Source: Thioalkalivibrio sp. ALJ21 | GTDB taxonomy: Bacteria; Pseudomonadota; Gammaproteobacteria; Ectothiorhodospirales; Ectothiorhodospiraceae | Direction: 5' to 3' | Assembly (NCBI RefSeq): GCF_000378605.1 | Contig: NZ_KB905156.1 | Coordinates: 973,209-1,037,208 of the forward strand | DNA: 64,000 bases | Shown: positions 1-9,357 of the stretch, piece by piece | How positions within the stretch are numbered: the stretch's first letter is position 1 | How the letters are laid out: the number at the start of each line of letters is the position of its first letter | Made by a program: the position numbers and the translations under genes | The notes under the pieces: model-generated | The model's database searches: none | What the model saw: the letters and a program-made list of their open reading frames with translations, nothing else | What the model was told of the DNA's origin: nothing

Positions 1-218
1 TTGTCGCCCATCACATGGGAGAAGTTGACCCCGGCCTGCTCGAAGACCCGCCCCTCGCGCAGCACGCGGGTGCGGCCGCCGCCGCCGGCCGGGCGTTCCC
101 AGGCGTCCTCCTCGAAGCGGGCCTGGCCGTCCAGCCCCTCGAGGCCCTGGCAGATGCGTTCCTGCAGGCCCTGCAGGTAGTCGATCACGCGGTCGATGGA
201 GACGTTGTCCTGGCTCAT
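1..218 (-). CDS. hemF: Oxygen-dependent coproporphyrinogen III oxidase, N-terminal part (runs off the window)
   Basis: Only the first 72 or so codons are present; the gene continues beyond base 1. The protein starts [15 protein letters not shown] and reaches the VNFSHV-G stretch that is characteristic of aerobic coproporphyrinogen III oxidase, which decarboxylates coproporphyrinogen III to protoporphyrinogen IX in haem synthesis. The ATG at 218-216 lies 16 bases after the tsaC stop, so it is probably the last visible gene of the tsaC operon. In Pseudomonas the same neighbourhood (tsaC, hemF, near dprA and def) is seen, which supports the call. The start is well defined; the C-terminal half cannot be assessed. 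Confidence 0.88.
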   Translation of the reverse strand, partial: MSQDNVSIDRVIDYLQGLQERICQGLEGLDGQARFEEDAWERPAGGGGRTRVLREGRVFEQAGVNFSHVMGD

Positions 219-234
219 GCTGCGTCCCGGTTGA

Positions 235-861
235 TCAGTTGTCGGTATGGGTGTCGGGTTCCGGCGCGCCCCGGAGCCAGGCCCCGGTGCGGGCGTCGCG
301 GATCGCGCTGGGTGCGGTGCGCCCGCCACATTCTGCCTGCAGGATCGCATCGATGCCGGCCCCGAGTTGTGAGGCAACGCAATCCCAGCTGCGGCAGGGC
401 TCCGCGCCCGCGCGGTTGGCGCTGGTGGAGACCAGCGCGCTTTCGGCGGCCGCGCACAGCGCGCGCGTCCCCGGATGGGCGGTGACGCGTACCGCGAGGC
501 TGTCGTGTTCACCGCGCAGTAGCGGCGGGCAGGCATCGGTGACGGGCAGCAGCCAGGTGGTCGGCCCCGGCCAGCTGGCATCGATCTCGGCGCGGTGCTC
601 GGCCGGCAGCGGCGCCAGCCAGGGCGCGAGGCGCTCCAGCCGGTCGGTGATTACGATCAGCCCCTTGGCGGCCGGGCGACCCTTGATCTCGAGGATGCGA
701 TCGATCGCCCGGGGGTTGTCCGGGCGGCAGCCGAGACCAAAGACCGCCTCGGTGGGGTAGGCGATCACGCCGCCATCGCACACGCACTGTGCGACGGGTT
801 CGATCTCGGGGGACAGCAACGGGGCGTTATTCGGATCCACGGTCGCCGGAGGGCTGGGCAC
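235..861 (-). CDS. tsaC: L-threonylcarbamoyladenylate synthase (YrdC/Sua5 family)
   Basis: A 208-residue YrdC-domain protein making the threonylcarbamoyl-AMP used for t6A37 tRNA modification. The family signature [14 protein letters not shown] is at about residues 32-45, followed by a Lys-rich KGRPAAKG segment and the STSAN motif near residue 145, all typical of short TsaC (about 190 residues) rather than long Sua5. The ATG at 861 overlaps the end of topA by 35 bases; a TTG at 819 after the topA stop would give a family-length N terminus, so the start is uncertain. Co-transcription with topA upstream and hemF downstream is likely. Confidence 0.9.
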   Translation of the reverse strand: MPSPPATVDPNNAPLLSPEIEPVAQCVCDGGVIAYPTEAVFGLGCRPDNPRAIDRILEIKGRPAAKGLIVITDRLERLAPWLAPLPAEHRAEIDASWPGPTTWLLPVTDACPPLLRGEHDSLAVRVTAHPGTRALCAAAESALVSTSANRAGAEPCRSWDCVASQLGAGIDAILQAECGGRTAPSAIRDARTGAWLRGAPEPDTHTDN

Positions 862-3400
862 TCAGGCGGCTGTCGCCGGCGTTGTCACCGCTGTCGGATT
901 TCGCGCCACCGGACTTGGCGGTCGTGGCCTTTTTCGCCGGGGCCTTCTTCGAGGTGCTCTTCTTGACGGCGGTCTTTTTCGTGCCCGTCTTGCTGGCGGC
1001 CTTCTTGGTGGTGGCCGCCTTTTTCGTGGACGTCTTCTTCGCGGTCGACGATTTGGATGCGGTCTTCCCGGAAGACTTGGCGGTCGACTTGGACGCCCCC
1101 TTGCGGCCGCGGCCCTTGCGTTCCGGGGCGGCGGCGATCAGCTCCTGGCACTGCGCAAGCGTCAGGGACTTGGGGTCGGTCTCTTTCGGGATCTTGGCGT
1201 TCTTGTTGCCATCGGTGACGTAGGGCCCGTAGCGCCCGTTCAGCACCTGGATGCCTTCCTCGTCGAAGCTCTTGATGAAGCGCTCGGCGTCCTTTTGCTT
1301 CTTCTCGGCGACGATCTCCAGCGCGCGTGGCAGCTCGATGGTCCAGACGTCGTCATCCGGGCCGAGGGAGGCGTACTTGGAGCCGTACTTCACGTACGGC
1401 CCGAAGCGGCCGATGTTCACCATCACCGGCTCGCCCTCGGGCGTCTCGCCGAGGTCGCGCGGCAGCTTGAACAGCTCCAGCGCCTCGTCGAGAGTGATCT
1501 TGTCCATCTTCTGCCCGGGCAGCAGGCCGGCGAAGCGCGGCTTCTCCTCGTCGTCCTTGGTGCCAATCTGCACGATCGGTCCGAAACGGCCCAGGCGCAC
1601 GCTGACCGGGCGCCCGCTCTGCGGATCGGGGCCCAACTCGCGTGACTGCACGGCCTCGGCGCGGGTGACGTTCTCTTCCTTCTCCTTCACCCGGTCGCGG
1701 AAGTCGCCCCAGAAATCCTCCAGCACCGGGACCCAGTCCTTCTCGCCGCGCGAAATCGCGTCCAGCTCATCTTCCAGCTTCGCGGTGAAGTCGTAGTCCA
1801 CGTAGCGGTCGAAGTGCTGGGTCAGGAAGCTGTTCACGATCCGGCCGGTATCGGTCGGGATGAAGCGCTTGCCGTCCATCTCCACGTATTCGCGCGACTG
1901 CAGCGTGGAGATGATGCTGGCGTAAGTGGACGGACGGCCGATGCCGTATTCCTCCAGCGTCTTCACCAGGCTGGCCTCGGTGTAGCGCGGTGGCGGCTCG
2001 GTGAAGTGCTGGTCGGCGGTGACCTCGTCGAGTTGGACCGTGTCGCCCTCGGCCATCTCCGGCAGGCGCTTGTCCTCGTCGTCATCCTGCGCGTCGTCGC
2101 GGCCCTCCTGGTAGACGGCGATGAAGCCGGGGTCGACCAGGGTGGAGCCGGTGGCACGGAACTGGTGCTGGCTGTCGCCCGGGACCAGGTCGGCGGCCAC
2201 GGTGTCGAAGGTCGCGTGGATCATCTGGCAGGCGACGGTGCGCTTCCAGATCAGGTCGTATAGCCGGGCCTGGTCGCTGCTCAGGCGAGCGCGGACCTCG
2301 TTCGGCAGACGGCGCACAGAGGTCGGGCGGATGGCCTCGTGGGCCTCCTGCGCGTTCTTCGACTTGGTCTTGTACTGGCGCGGGCTGTCGGGGACGTTGT
2401 TGGCCCCGTAGCGCTCCTCTATCAGGCCGCGAATCTCGCCGATCGCCTCGCCGGCCAGGGCCACCGAGTCAGTACGCATGTAGGTGATCAGACCGATCGC
2501 TCCGGAGCCCAGATCGATGCCTTCATATAGTTGCTGGGCGGTGCGCATGGTGCGCGATGCGGTAAAGCCCAGCTTGCGCGAGGCCTCCTGCTGCAGGGTC
2601 GAGGTGGTGAACGGCGCGGCCGGGTTACGGCGGCGCTGCTTTTTCTCGACCTTGGCGACGCGCAGCTCGCCATTCGCGGCCTCGGTCAGACGCTTCTGGG
2701 CATCGTGCGCGAGGTCGGCGCTGTTCAGGTCGAACTGGTCCAGCTTGTTGCCGTCCAGGTGCGTCAGGCGTGCGGTGAACGGCTGGCCCTGGCGCTCGGC
2801 CTTCGCATCCAGGGTCCAGTATTCGCGCGGGACAAATGCCTCGATCTCGTTCTCGCGCTCGCAGATCATGCGCAGCGCCGGGCTCTGCACGCGCCCGGCG
2901 GACAGGCCGCGCTTGATCTTGCGCCACAGCAGCGGGGAGAGGTTGAAGCCGACCAGGTAGTCCAGCGCGCGGCGCGCCTGCTGGGCATCGATCAGCGGCT
3001 TGGCCAGGTCGCGCGGTTCCTCGATCGCTTGCTGGATCGCCTTCTTGGTGATCTCGTGGAACACGACCCGATGCACGCCGCGATCGTCCAGCAGGCCGCG
3101 GTCACGCAGCACCTCGTAGAGATGCCAGGAGATTGCCTCGCCTTCACGGTCGGGGTCAGTCGCGAGGATCAGGTCGTCGGCTTTCTTCAGCGCCTTGGCG
3201 ATCGCCTCGATCTGCTTCTCGCTGCGCTCGATCACGTCGTACTTCATGCGGAACCCGTTTTCCGGGTCCACCGCGCCTTCCTTGGGGACCAGGTCGCGCA
3301 CATGGCCATAGGAGGCCATGACCTGATAGTCCGGGCCGAGATACTTCTCGATGGTCTTGCCCTTGGCGGGCGACTCTACGATGACGAGGTGCTTGCTCAT
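827..3400 (-). CDS. topA: DNA topoisomerase I (type IA)
   Basis: 857 residues. The Toprim domain is N-terminal, with the conserved Glu in VIVESPAKGK (residue 9) and the acidic triad TDPDREGE at 81-88. The active-site tyrosine is Y307 in ITYMRTDS. It relaxes negative supercoils by passing single strands. The C-terminal part has repeated GRFGP(I/Y)V modules, then an Ala/Lys/Ser/Thr-rich basic tail of roughly 90 residues resembling histone H1. No tetracysteine zinc ribbons are visible, unlike the E. coli enzyme; only one Cys occurs in the C-terminal region. It follows smg and overlaps tsaC. Confidence 0.97.
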   Translation of the reverse strand: MSKHLVIVESPAKGKTIEKYLGPDYQVMASYGHVRDLVPKEGAVDPENGFRMKYDVIERSEKQIEAIAKALKKADDLILATDPDREGEAISWHLYEVLRDRGLLDDRGVHRVVFHEITKKAIQQAIEEPRDLAKPLIDAQQARRALDYLVGFNLSPLLWRKIKRGLSAGRVQSPALRMICERENEIEAFVPREYWTLDAKAERQGQPFTARLTHLDGNKLDQFDLNSADLAHDAQKRLTEAANGELRVAKVEKKQRRRNPAAPFTTSTLQQEASRKLGFTASRTMRTAQQLYEGIDLGSGAIGLITYMRTDSVALAGEAIGEIRGLIEERYGANNVPDSPRQYKTKSKNAQEAHEAIRPTSVRRLPNEVRARLSSDQARLYDLIWKRTVACQMIHATFDTVAADLVPGDSQHQFRATGSTLVDPGFIAVYQEGRDDAQDDDEDKRLPEMAEGDTVQLDEVTADQHFTEPPPRYTEASLVKTLEEYGIGRPSTYASIISTLQSREYVEMDGKRFIPTDTGRIVNSFLTQHFDRYVDYDFTAKLEDELDAISRGEKDWVPVLEDFWGDFRDRVKEKEENVTRAEAVQSRELGPDPQSGRPVSVRLGRFGPIVQIGTKDDEEKPRFAGLLPGQKMDKITLDEALELFKLPRDLGETPEGEPVMVNIGRFGPYVKYGSKYASLGPDDDVWTIELPRALEIVAEKKQKDAERFIKSFDEEGIQVLNGRYGPYVTDGNKNAKIPKETDPKSLTLAQCQELIAAAPERKGRGRKGASKSTAKSSGKTASKSSTAKKTSTKKAATTKKAASKTGTKKTAVKKSTSKKAPAKKATTAKSGGAKSDSGDNAGDSRLSAQPSGDRGSE

Positions 3401-3541
3401 GTCGCTCGGGACCGTCTCCGTGGCAGCGGGTTCCGTATCGGGGCGATCCCGGTCGCATGGCAGCGACCGGGTTCACGGGCGCTAAAGACTAGAGGAGGAA
3501 AACGCCCTTGGCTACCGCATTGTCTGCGGAGGACGGTGTAC

Positions 3542-4027
3542 TCAGTGCAGATAATCCACGGCCGATGGGCCGGCATCGTCGCGCATCACCTCTTCCAGGC
3601 GGGAATAGGCGATCGCGTCGTCGGGCTGGTTGAACAGCACCATCAGCACCACCCAGCGCAGCTGGTCGAGGTCGATCTCCTCGGCGTCCAGCTCCATCAC
3701 ACGATCCAGCACCAGCTCGCGGGTGCCGGCGGTCAGCAGGCCGTTTTGTTCCAGATGCAGCAGGAAGCCGTGCGCCTCGGTATCCAGGCGCTTGCGCTCT
3801 TCCGGGGCGTAGATGCGCTGGGCCGCGCCGTCGCCGCCGCGGCCGGTAAGGGGGGCCTCGCTCATCAGGCGGTCCAGCCAGCCCAGGGCGCGGTCGATCT
3901 CGGGGCGGGCGAAACCGGCCTCCACCAGGTGGCGTTCCAGTTCCGCGCGATCCGGCTCCTCGTCGGATTCCTCGTCCATGGTGTGCTCGAACAGGTACAT
4001 GAGCACATCCAGCACGCTTTCGTTCAT
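3542..4027 (-). CDS. smg: Smg family protein (DUF494)
   Basis: 161 residues, the usual size for Smg. The N terminus MNESVLDVLMYLFEH and the Glu/Asp-rich first third followed by a helical C-terminal half match the DUF494/Smg family, always found next to dprA and topA in gammaproteobacteria. The biochemical role is not established; a partnership with DprA has been proposed from gene order. The ATG at 4027 overlaps the dprA stop by 4 bases (ATGA), indicating translational coupling. The 141 bases after it, before the topA start, hold no gene. Confidence 0.9.
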   Translation of the reverse strand: MNESVLDVLMYLFEHTMDEESDEEPDRAELERHLVEAGFARPEIDRALGWLDRLMSEAPLTGRGGDGAAQRIYAPEERKRLDTEAHGFLLHLEQNGLLTAGTRELVLDRVMELDAEEIDLDQLRWVVLMVLFNQPDDAIAYSRLEEVMRDDAGPSAVDYLH

Positions 4028-5157
4028 GATTCAGGGGATCCTGCGTCGAGGCGCTGGTAGCGCCCGTGGTCGAGGGCGGCCACACGGCCGTTGAGTTCCA
4101 GCAAAACCAGCATGGATGAAAGGCGCTCGATGGTCAATTTGGTGCGATCCCGCAGGGTTTCCAGCGGGATCGGGTCAAAACCCATCGCGTTCAGCACGCG
4201 TTCCTGCTCCGGATCCAGTGGTTCCCGGGCCGGTTCCGGCGGTGTTTCGGGTGTCTCCCCGGGGGCGACACCAAGCCAGTCCGCGAGGTCCTCCAGCACC
4301 TCGTCGGCCGATTCCACCAGTTGCGCCCCGTCACGGATCAGACGATGGCAGCCGCGGCTGACCGGGCTCAGTACCGAGCCCGGCACCGCGTAGACCTGCC
4401 GGCCCTGTTCCGCCGCCAGGCGGGCGGTGATCAGCGATCCACTCTTCAGCGCGGCCTCGACCACGACCGTGCCCAGGGCCATGCCGCTGATCACCCGGTT
4501 GCGCTGCGGGAAGTTGCGCGCCAGCGGCCGCGTGCCGGTCGGCCACAGGGAGACGACCAGGCCGTGATCCGCAATGCGGTGGGCGAGGCGACGATGCTGC
4601 GCCGGGTAGATGCGGTCCGGGCCGGTCGCGACGACCGCGATCGTGCGGCCGCCGGGGGCGGCCAGGGCCCCCTCGTGGGCGGCCCCGTCGATGCCGCGCG
4701 CCAGGCCGCTGGTCACGATCACGCCGGCACCGGCGAGCTCGCGCGCGAACTCGCCGGCCAGCCGTTCGCCCTGCGGCGTGCACTCGCGGGCGCCGATGAT
4801 TGCGATTTGCGGCCGATGCAGAAGGCTCGGGTCACCATTGAGGTACAGGACGGGAGGCGGGTCGGGGAGTTCGGCCAGCAGCGGCGGGTAGTCGGGGTCA
4901 TCCCGGCAGAGCAGGTGATGCCGTTCGTCCTGGTCGAGCCAGGCCTGGTCGGCATCGGCGCCTACGGTGCGGGCCGCCGGGTCGATGTCCAGCTCGGCCC
5001 CGTGACGTCGCCATTCGCCGGGAGAGGCGGCCAGGGCGGCGCCGGGACCGCCAAAGACCTCGACCAGATGCAGCAGGCGCTGGTGGCCGAGCCCCGGGAT
5101 GTTGATCAGTTCCAGCCAGGCGCGCTGATGCGCCGCGCGGTCCCGATCGTCGGTCAT
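4024..5157 (-). CDS. dprA: DNA processing protein DprA/Smf
   Basis: The 377-residue protein loads RecA on incoming single-stranded DNA during transformation. An N-terminal helix-hairpin-helix-like part is followed by the Rossmann-like DprA fold with IIGARECTPQG, the SGLARGID nucleotide loop and the FPQRNRVISG motif, then a C-terminal winged-helix part (about the last 65 residues). I chose ATG 5157 (MTDDRDRAAHQRAW) because a longer reading from 5214 would run into the upstream LysM gene and adds non-conserved residues. It is followed by smg with a 4-base overlap. Confidence 0.93.
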   Translation of the reverse strand: MTDDRDRAAHQRAWLELINIPGLGHQRLLHLVEVFGGPGAALAASPGEWRRHGAELDIDPAARTVGADADQAWLDQDERHHLLCRDDPDYPPLLAELPDPPPVLYLNGDPSLLHRPQIAIIGARECTPQGERLAGEFARELAGAGVIVTSGLARGIDGAAHEGALAAPGGRTIAVVATGPDRIYPAQHRRLAHRIADHGLVVSLWPTGTRPLARNFPQRNRVISGMALGTVVVEAALKSGSLITARLAAEQGRQVYAVPGSVLSPVSRGCHRLIRDGAQLVESADEVLEDLADWLGVAPGETPETPPEPAREPLDPEQERVLNAMGFDPIPLETLRDRTKLTIERLSSMLVLLELNGRVAALDHGRYQRLDAGSPES

Positions 5158-5185
5158 CGGTGGTGCGGATGCCCGTGCGAGCGGA

Positions 5186-6355
5186 TCAGTGCGACGGATG
5201 GCGGACCTTGTCACCCTCGCGCAGGGTGCGGTCGGACTCCGTGACCAGAATGTAGGAGACCTTCTCGAAGGTCTGGAACACCATCACGGTGCCGACCGAT
5301 TCCTCGGGCAGGGTCACGACCTCGTTCGCCCGGTCGCTAATCGGGTCGCGGACCTGGCGGCCGGCGGTGTAGGCGGTCATCACCTGGCCGTTCTCGATGC
5401 CGTCACGCTCGCCACGGTTGATGATCGCAGCCTGCAGCTGGCCGATCTGGCTGATCGCGTCGAACAGGGAGATGATCGTGCCCTCCAGGTCCTCTGGCGG
5501 GCGTCCGATCTCGAACAGCATGTCCTGTTCGTCGGCAAACGGGACCAGGCGGTCGCCACGGATCGCCTCGCGCTCGCCCTTGCGGATGTTCGCGCGCGCC
5601 ACGTTGCCGGGTTCGACGATCTCCGCCTCGCCAATCGGCAGGGTCGCAATACCCAGGTTCTCGCCGGTGTCCGGGTCTACCAGCTCGCCGTCACGGCGCA
5701 CGATGTGATAGAGGTCGTATTGCCGGGTGTCTTCGGCGTTGCGCACGTAGACGCGGTCGCCCGGGCCGAAGATCACGCGCTCGTCCTGCGAGGCCAGGAT
5801 GTAGGGGGCGTTCTCCAGTGTCTCGTCGTCCAGCACCTGCGGGCGGAACATGAACGACTGCAGTGTGGAGATCGGGGTCGCGTCCTCATCGCGATCGACT
5901 ACGCGAATCTCGGGTGAAAGGCGCTTGGTCGGGCGCACGCGCGGGCCGCCATCCACGGTGATGCGCGGTTCGCCATCCACGTAGTAGATGCTGAGTACGT
6001 CGCCCGGATAGATCAGGTGCGGGTTCTCGATCTCGGGGTTCACCAGCCAGATCTCCGGCCAGTACCAAGGATCGCGCAGGAACATCGCGGCGATATCCCA
6101 AAGGGTGTCGCCCTCGCGGACCACGTAGCGTTCGGGAGCGGATTCGCGGATCTCGGGTTCCGGCTCCGGGGTCTCGGCAGCCCGGGCGGTTTCGCGGGAG
6201 GTGTCCTCGCTGCGGGCCACTTGCGTGGCCTCGGTGTCCTCGGCGGTGGCAGCCCCCTCTTCGGTCTGGGTGGCTGCGCAGGCGCCGAGCAACAGCGTTA
6301 CACTGAGTAAAATGCCCGGCAGAACGAAGGTCGTGGTCGCCCTGGTCTTGTACAT
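5186..6355 (-). CDS. LysM-domain lipoprotein
   Basis: 389 residues. The N terminus is a signal peptide with lipobox LLLGAC (predicted lipidated Cys26), so it is probably tethered to a membrane facing the periplasm. An acidic, Thr/Glu-rich linker spans residues 30-72. One LysM peptidoglycan-binding domain lies at 76-126 (YVVREGDTLWDIA to the YPGDVL end). The remaining 260 residues contain no catalytic motif that I recognise. The orthologous gene sits between def and dprA in Pseudomonas, where it is also of unknown role. It heads the leftward operon, diverging from def. Confidence 0.88.
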   Translation of the reverse strand: MYKTRATTTFVLPGILLSVTLLLGACAATQTEEGAATAEDTEATQVARSEDTSRETARAAETPEPEPEIRESAPERYVVREGDTLWDIAAMFLRDPWYWPEIWLVNPEIENPHLIYPGDVLSIYYVDGEPRITVDGGPRVRPTKRLSPEIRVVDRDEDATPISTLQSFMFRPQVLDDETLENAPYILASQDERVIFGPGDRVYVRNAEDTRQYDLYHIVRRDGELVDPDTGENLGIATLPIGEAEIVEPGNVARANIRKGEREAIRGDRLVPFADEQDMLFEIGRPPEDLEGTIISLFDAISQIGQLQAAIINRGERDGIENGQVMTAYTAGRQVRDPISDRANEVVTLPEESVGTVMVFQTFEKVSYILVTESDRTLREGDKVRHPSH

Positions 6356-6499
6356 TGCTGTCCCCTGTCAGATCCGCGCGCTCCCCGAGCCTTATTTTGC
6401 TATAGCCCGGCCCCATGCGGATGACGCAATTCCGCGGATATTGCGGTCCAACGTTAGCAGAATTGCGGCATCTGTACAGTACAAAGTTTGAGGTTTTTC
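6356..6499. promoter_or_regulatory. Divergent promoter region between the LysM gene and def
   Basis: 144 bases separate two divergently transcribed operons. The stretch is noticeably richer in A and T than its surroundings (for example the ttattttgctata segment at about 6391-6403 and tacagtacaaagttt at about 6475-6489), as expected of promoters. I cannot assign convincing -35/-10 pairs to either side. Confidence 0.45.
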
Positions 6500-7033
6500 A
6501 TGGCCAAGCGCGAAATACTGCATTTCCCGGATCCCCGCCTGCGCCTGAAGGCGGAGCCGGTCGAGACGGTGGACGACGAGATCCGCACCCTGGTCGACGA
6601 CATGCTGGAAACGATGTACGACGCGCCGGGTATCGGTCTGGCGGCCACCCAGATCAACGTGCAAAAGCGGGTGCTGGTCGCGGATGTTTCCGATGACCAG
6701 ACCGAGCCGCATGTGCTGATCAACCCCGAGATCCTCGAGACCTCCGGCGAGGAGGAGATGGACGAGGGCTGCCTGTCGGTACCCGGTTTCTACGAGCGCG
6801 TGCAGCGCGCCGACCGCATCCGAGTGCGTGCCCTTGGCCGTGACGGCCAGCCCTACGAGCTCGATATTGATGGTTTGCTGGCGGTCTGTATCCAGCACGA
6901 GATCGACCATCTCGACGGCAAGCTGTTCGTGGACTACCTCTCCAGCCTGAAGCGCAACCGCATCCGCAAGAAGCTGGAGAAGCAGGGCGCGCGGACTGGC
7001 GCGGGAGACAAGGCCGCGGCGCCCGCCGTCTGA
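6500..7033 (+). CDS. def: Peptide deformylase
   Basis: 177 residues from ATG 6500 ([14 protein letters not shown]). It removes the formyl group from nascent polypeptides. All three family motifs are present: [16 protein letters not shown] (metal-binding Cys) and HEIDHLDG (two metal-binding His plus catalytic Glu). A GAGG ribosome-binding site at 6490-6493 has suitable spacing, so this ATG is preferred to the TTG four codons upstream. The stop overlaps the fmt start (TGATG), and fmt acts upstream of it in the formylation cycle. Confidence 0.97.
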   Translation: MAKREILHFPDPRLRLKAEPVETVDDEIRTLVDDMLETMYDAPGIGLAATQINVQKRVLVADVSDDQTEPHVLINPEILETSGEEEMDEGCLSVPGFYERVQRADRIRVRALGRDGQPYELDIDGLLAVCIQHEIDHLDGKLFVDYLSSLKRNRIRKKLEKQGARTGAGDKAAAPAV

Positions 7034-7995
7034 TGACGCAAAGCGACAAGGATGTTCCACGGCCGCGCGTGGTCTACGCCGGCACGCCGGACTTCGCGGT
7101 CCCCGCTCTGGAGGCCCTGATCGAGCGCGGCCCGCGGCCCGTGGCCGTGTACACCCAGCCGGATCGCCCGGCGGGGCGTGGTCGTCAGCTGCGCCCGAGC
7201 CCGGTCAAGGTCGCCGCCGAGGCGGCCGGTATCCCGGTGCTGCAGCCGGAATCCCTGAAATCGCCCGAGGCCCGGGCCGAACTGGCCGCCTGGCGCCCGG
7301 ATATCCTGATCGTGGCGGCCTATGGGCTGATCCTGCCGCGCGCGGTGCTGGAAATCCCCGGCCGGGGCGGGCTGAACATCCATGCCTCGCTGTTGCCCCG
7401 CTGGCGCGGCGCCGCGCCGATCCACCGCGCGATCCTGGCCGGCGATACCGAGACCGGGGTCTGCCTGATGCAGATGGCGCCCGGCCTGGACACGGGGCCG
7501 GTGCACGCCTGTCGCTCGACCCCGATCACGGCGACGACGACCACCGGCGAGCTGCACGACGCGCTGGCCACGCTGGGCGCCGAGCTGCTGCTGGAGCGGC
7601 TGCCCGAGATCCTCGCGGGGCGTTCGCAGCCGGAACCACAGGACGATGCCGGCGCGACCTACGCGCACAAGCTGGAGAAGGACGAGGCCTGGCTGGACTT
7701 TGCCCGCCCGACGGTGGAACTGGATCGCCAGGTGCGGGCCTTCAACCCCTGGCCGGTCGCCCAGGCGCGCTGGGGCGGGCAGGTGATCCGCGTGCATGCT
7801 GCGCGCCCGCTGCCCGGGCCGGCGGACCCGGAGCCCGGCACCATCCGTGCCGTGGGTCGCGACGGGGTGGAAGTCGGCACCGGGGAGGGCCGACTGCGTC
7901 TGGAGACCGTGCAGCTGCCGGGCAAGCGCCCGGTCGCGGCCGCGGACTGGGCCAATACTACGGCGCTGGTGGGGCAGCGCCTCACGGGCGGCTGA
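7033..7995 (+). CDS. fmt: Methionyl-tRNA formyltransferase
   Basis: 320 residues, family length. It transfers formyl from 10-formyl-tetrahydrofolate to initiator Met-tRNA. The N-terminal formyltransferase domain opens with [15 protein letters not shown], carries the tRNA-binding loop PDRPAGRGR and the [12 protein letters not shown] motif with the catalytic Asn/His/Asp neighbourhood; the C-terminal OB-like domain covers roughly residues 210-320. It starts inside the def stop and is followed after 3 bases by rsmB. Confidence 0.97.
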   Translation: MTQSDKDVPRPRVVYAGTPDFAVPALEALIERGPRPVAVYTQPDRPAGRGRQLRPSPVKVAAEAAGIPVLQPESLKSPEARAELAAWRPDILIVAAYGLILPRAVLEIPGRGGLNIHASLLPRWRGAAPIHRAILAGDTETGVCLMQMAPGLDTGPVHACRSTPITATTTTGELHDALATLGAELLLERLPEILAGRSQPEPQDDAGATYAHKLEKDEAWLDFARPTVELDRQVRAFNPWPVAQARWGGQVIRVHAARPLPGPADPEPGTIRAVGRDGVEVGTGEGRLRLETVQLPGKRPVAAADWANTTALVGQRLTGG

Positions 7996-7998
7996 GCG

Positions 7999-9354
7999 AT
8001 GGCGGGCAAGCGCGCCGGACGGATCGTACCCTCGCGGGTGGACTCGCGCTCCCCGCGTCAGCGAGCTCTGGAGGCCGCCGAGGGTGTCGTATTGCAGGGG
8101 CATTCCCTGACGCGCGCGGTGGAGCACGCAACCGAGGGGCTGAACGCCCGCGACGCGGCCTGGGTGCAGGCGCTGGCCTATACCACGCTTCGCTGGTATC
8201 CACAGCTGTCGGCACTGGTGAACGGTTTCCTGGAGCGCCCGCTGCGCAAGAAAGACGCCGTGATCGGTGTGCTGCTGGCGCAGGGGCTGGCCGAGCTGAT
8301 GCATTTCTCCACCCGCGACCACGCGGCCGTGCGCGAGACCGCGGAGCTGGCGCGGGCCATCCATCGCCCCGGTGCGGTGGGGCTGATCAATGCGGTCCTG
8401 CGGCGCGCGCAGCGCGAGCAGGATGCGCTGGAGGCGGCAGTCCGGGAAGACCCGGCGCTGCGTTACGCCGTTCCGGAATGGCTGCTGGAGGCGATCCAGG
8501 CCTCCTGGCCCGACGACTGGGAGACGTTGCTGGAGGCGGCCACCCGTCCCGCACCCATGACCCTGCGCGTGAACCTGTCTCGCACCTCGCGCGAGGACGC
8601 CCTCCAGGCACTGGTCGCGGCGGGGCACCCGGCACAGGCGCATCCTCAGCTGGGGGCTGCCCTGACACTGGCCGAACCCGCCGACGTCGCCCGGCTGCCC
8701 GGTTTTGCCGAGGGCCGGCTCTCGGTGCAGGACGCCTCTGCGCAATGGGCGGCGGTCCTGCTTGATCCGCAGCCGGGCGAGCGCGTGCTGGATGCCTGTG
8801 CGGCCCCGGGCGGCAAGACCGGTCATCTGCTGGAACGGGCGGGTGGCGATCTCCGTCTCACTGCGCTGGACAGCGACGCCGAGCGCCTGGTGCAGGTGAG
8901 CGAAAACCTCGACCGCCTGGGCTTCGCCACGCAGCTGACCGCGGCCGATGTCGCCGACCCTGATGCCTGGTGGGATGACCAGCCCTTCGATGCGATCCTG
9001 CTGGATGTCCCCTGCTCCGCGACCGGGGTGATCCGGCGTCACCCGGACATCAAGACCCTGCGCCGCGCCGACGATATTCCGCGCCTGGCGGCGGAGCAGG
9101 CGCGCATTCTGGAGGCCGCCTGGGGGCTGCTGCGTCCCGGCGGACGCCTGCTGTATGCGACCTGCTCACTGTTGTCCGAGGAGAACGACGCGGTGGTCGC
9201 AAACTTTCTCGAGCGGATGCCGGCTGCCCGAGCGCTGGAGCCCGAGGGCGGTCCACCGATCGCCGGCGCGCACGTTCGCTCGGTCGGCTGGGCGCTGCCG
9301 CTGGGGCTGGAAGGCGGCGATGGCTTCTACTACGCGCTGTTGACAAAGGACTAG
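7999..9354 (+). CDS. rsmB: 16S rRNA (cytosine(967)-C(5))-methyltransferase
   Basis: 451 residues. An N-terminal NusB-like RNA-binding domain (about 15-145) precedes the SAM-dependent methyltransferase domain with CAAPGGKTGHLL (SAM loop), DVPCSATGVIRRHPDIK (PC motif) and LLYATCS (TC motif); the two cysteines are the catalytic pair of the RsmB/Sun family. It methylates C967 of 16S rRNA. It is the third gene of the def-fmt-rsmB operon and lies 3 bases before the DUF4390 gene. Confidence 0.96.
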   Translation: MAGKRAGRIVPSRVDSRSPRQRALEAAEGVVLQGHSLTRAVEHATEGLNARDAAWVQALAYTTLRWYPQLSALVNGFLERPLRKKDAVIGVLLAQGLAELMHFSTRDHAAVRETAELARAIHRPGAVGLINAVLRRAQREQDALEAAVREDPALRYAVPEWLLEAIQASWPDDWETLLEAATRPAPMTLRVNLSRTSREDALQALVAAGHPAQAHPQLGAALTLAEPADVARLPGFAEGRLSVQDASAQWAAVLLDPQPGERVLDACAAPGGKTGHLLERAGGDLRLTALDSDAERLVQVSENLDRLGFATQLTAADVADPDAWWDDQPFDAILLDVPCSATGVIRRHPDIKTLRRADDIPRLAAEQARILEAAWGLLRPGGRLLYATCSLLSEENDAVVANFLERMPAARALEPEGGPPIAGAHVRSVGWALPLGLEGGDGFYYALLTKD

Positions 9355-9357
9355 GGC

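Noticed and set aside
6934-9042. 702-codon open frame antisense to fmt and rsmB
   Set aside because: Its product is composed of arginine/glycine/glutamine-rich sequence with no known domain, and both conserved genes on the plus strand explain the region. Long antisense frames are expected in very GC-rich DNA.
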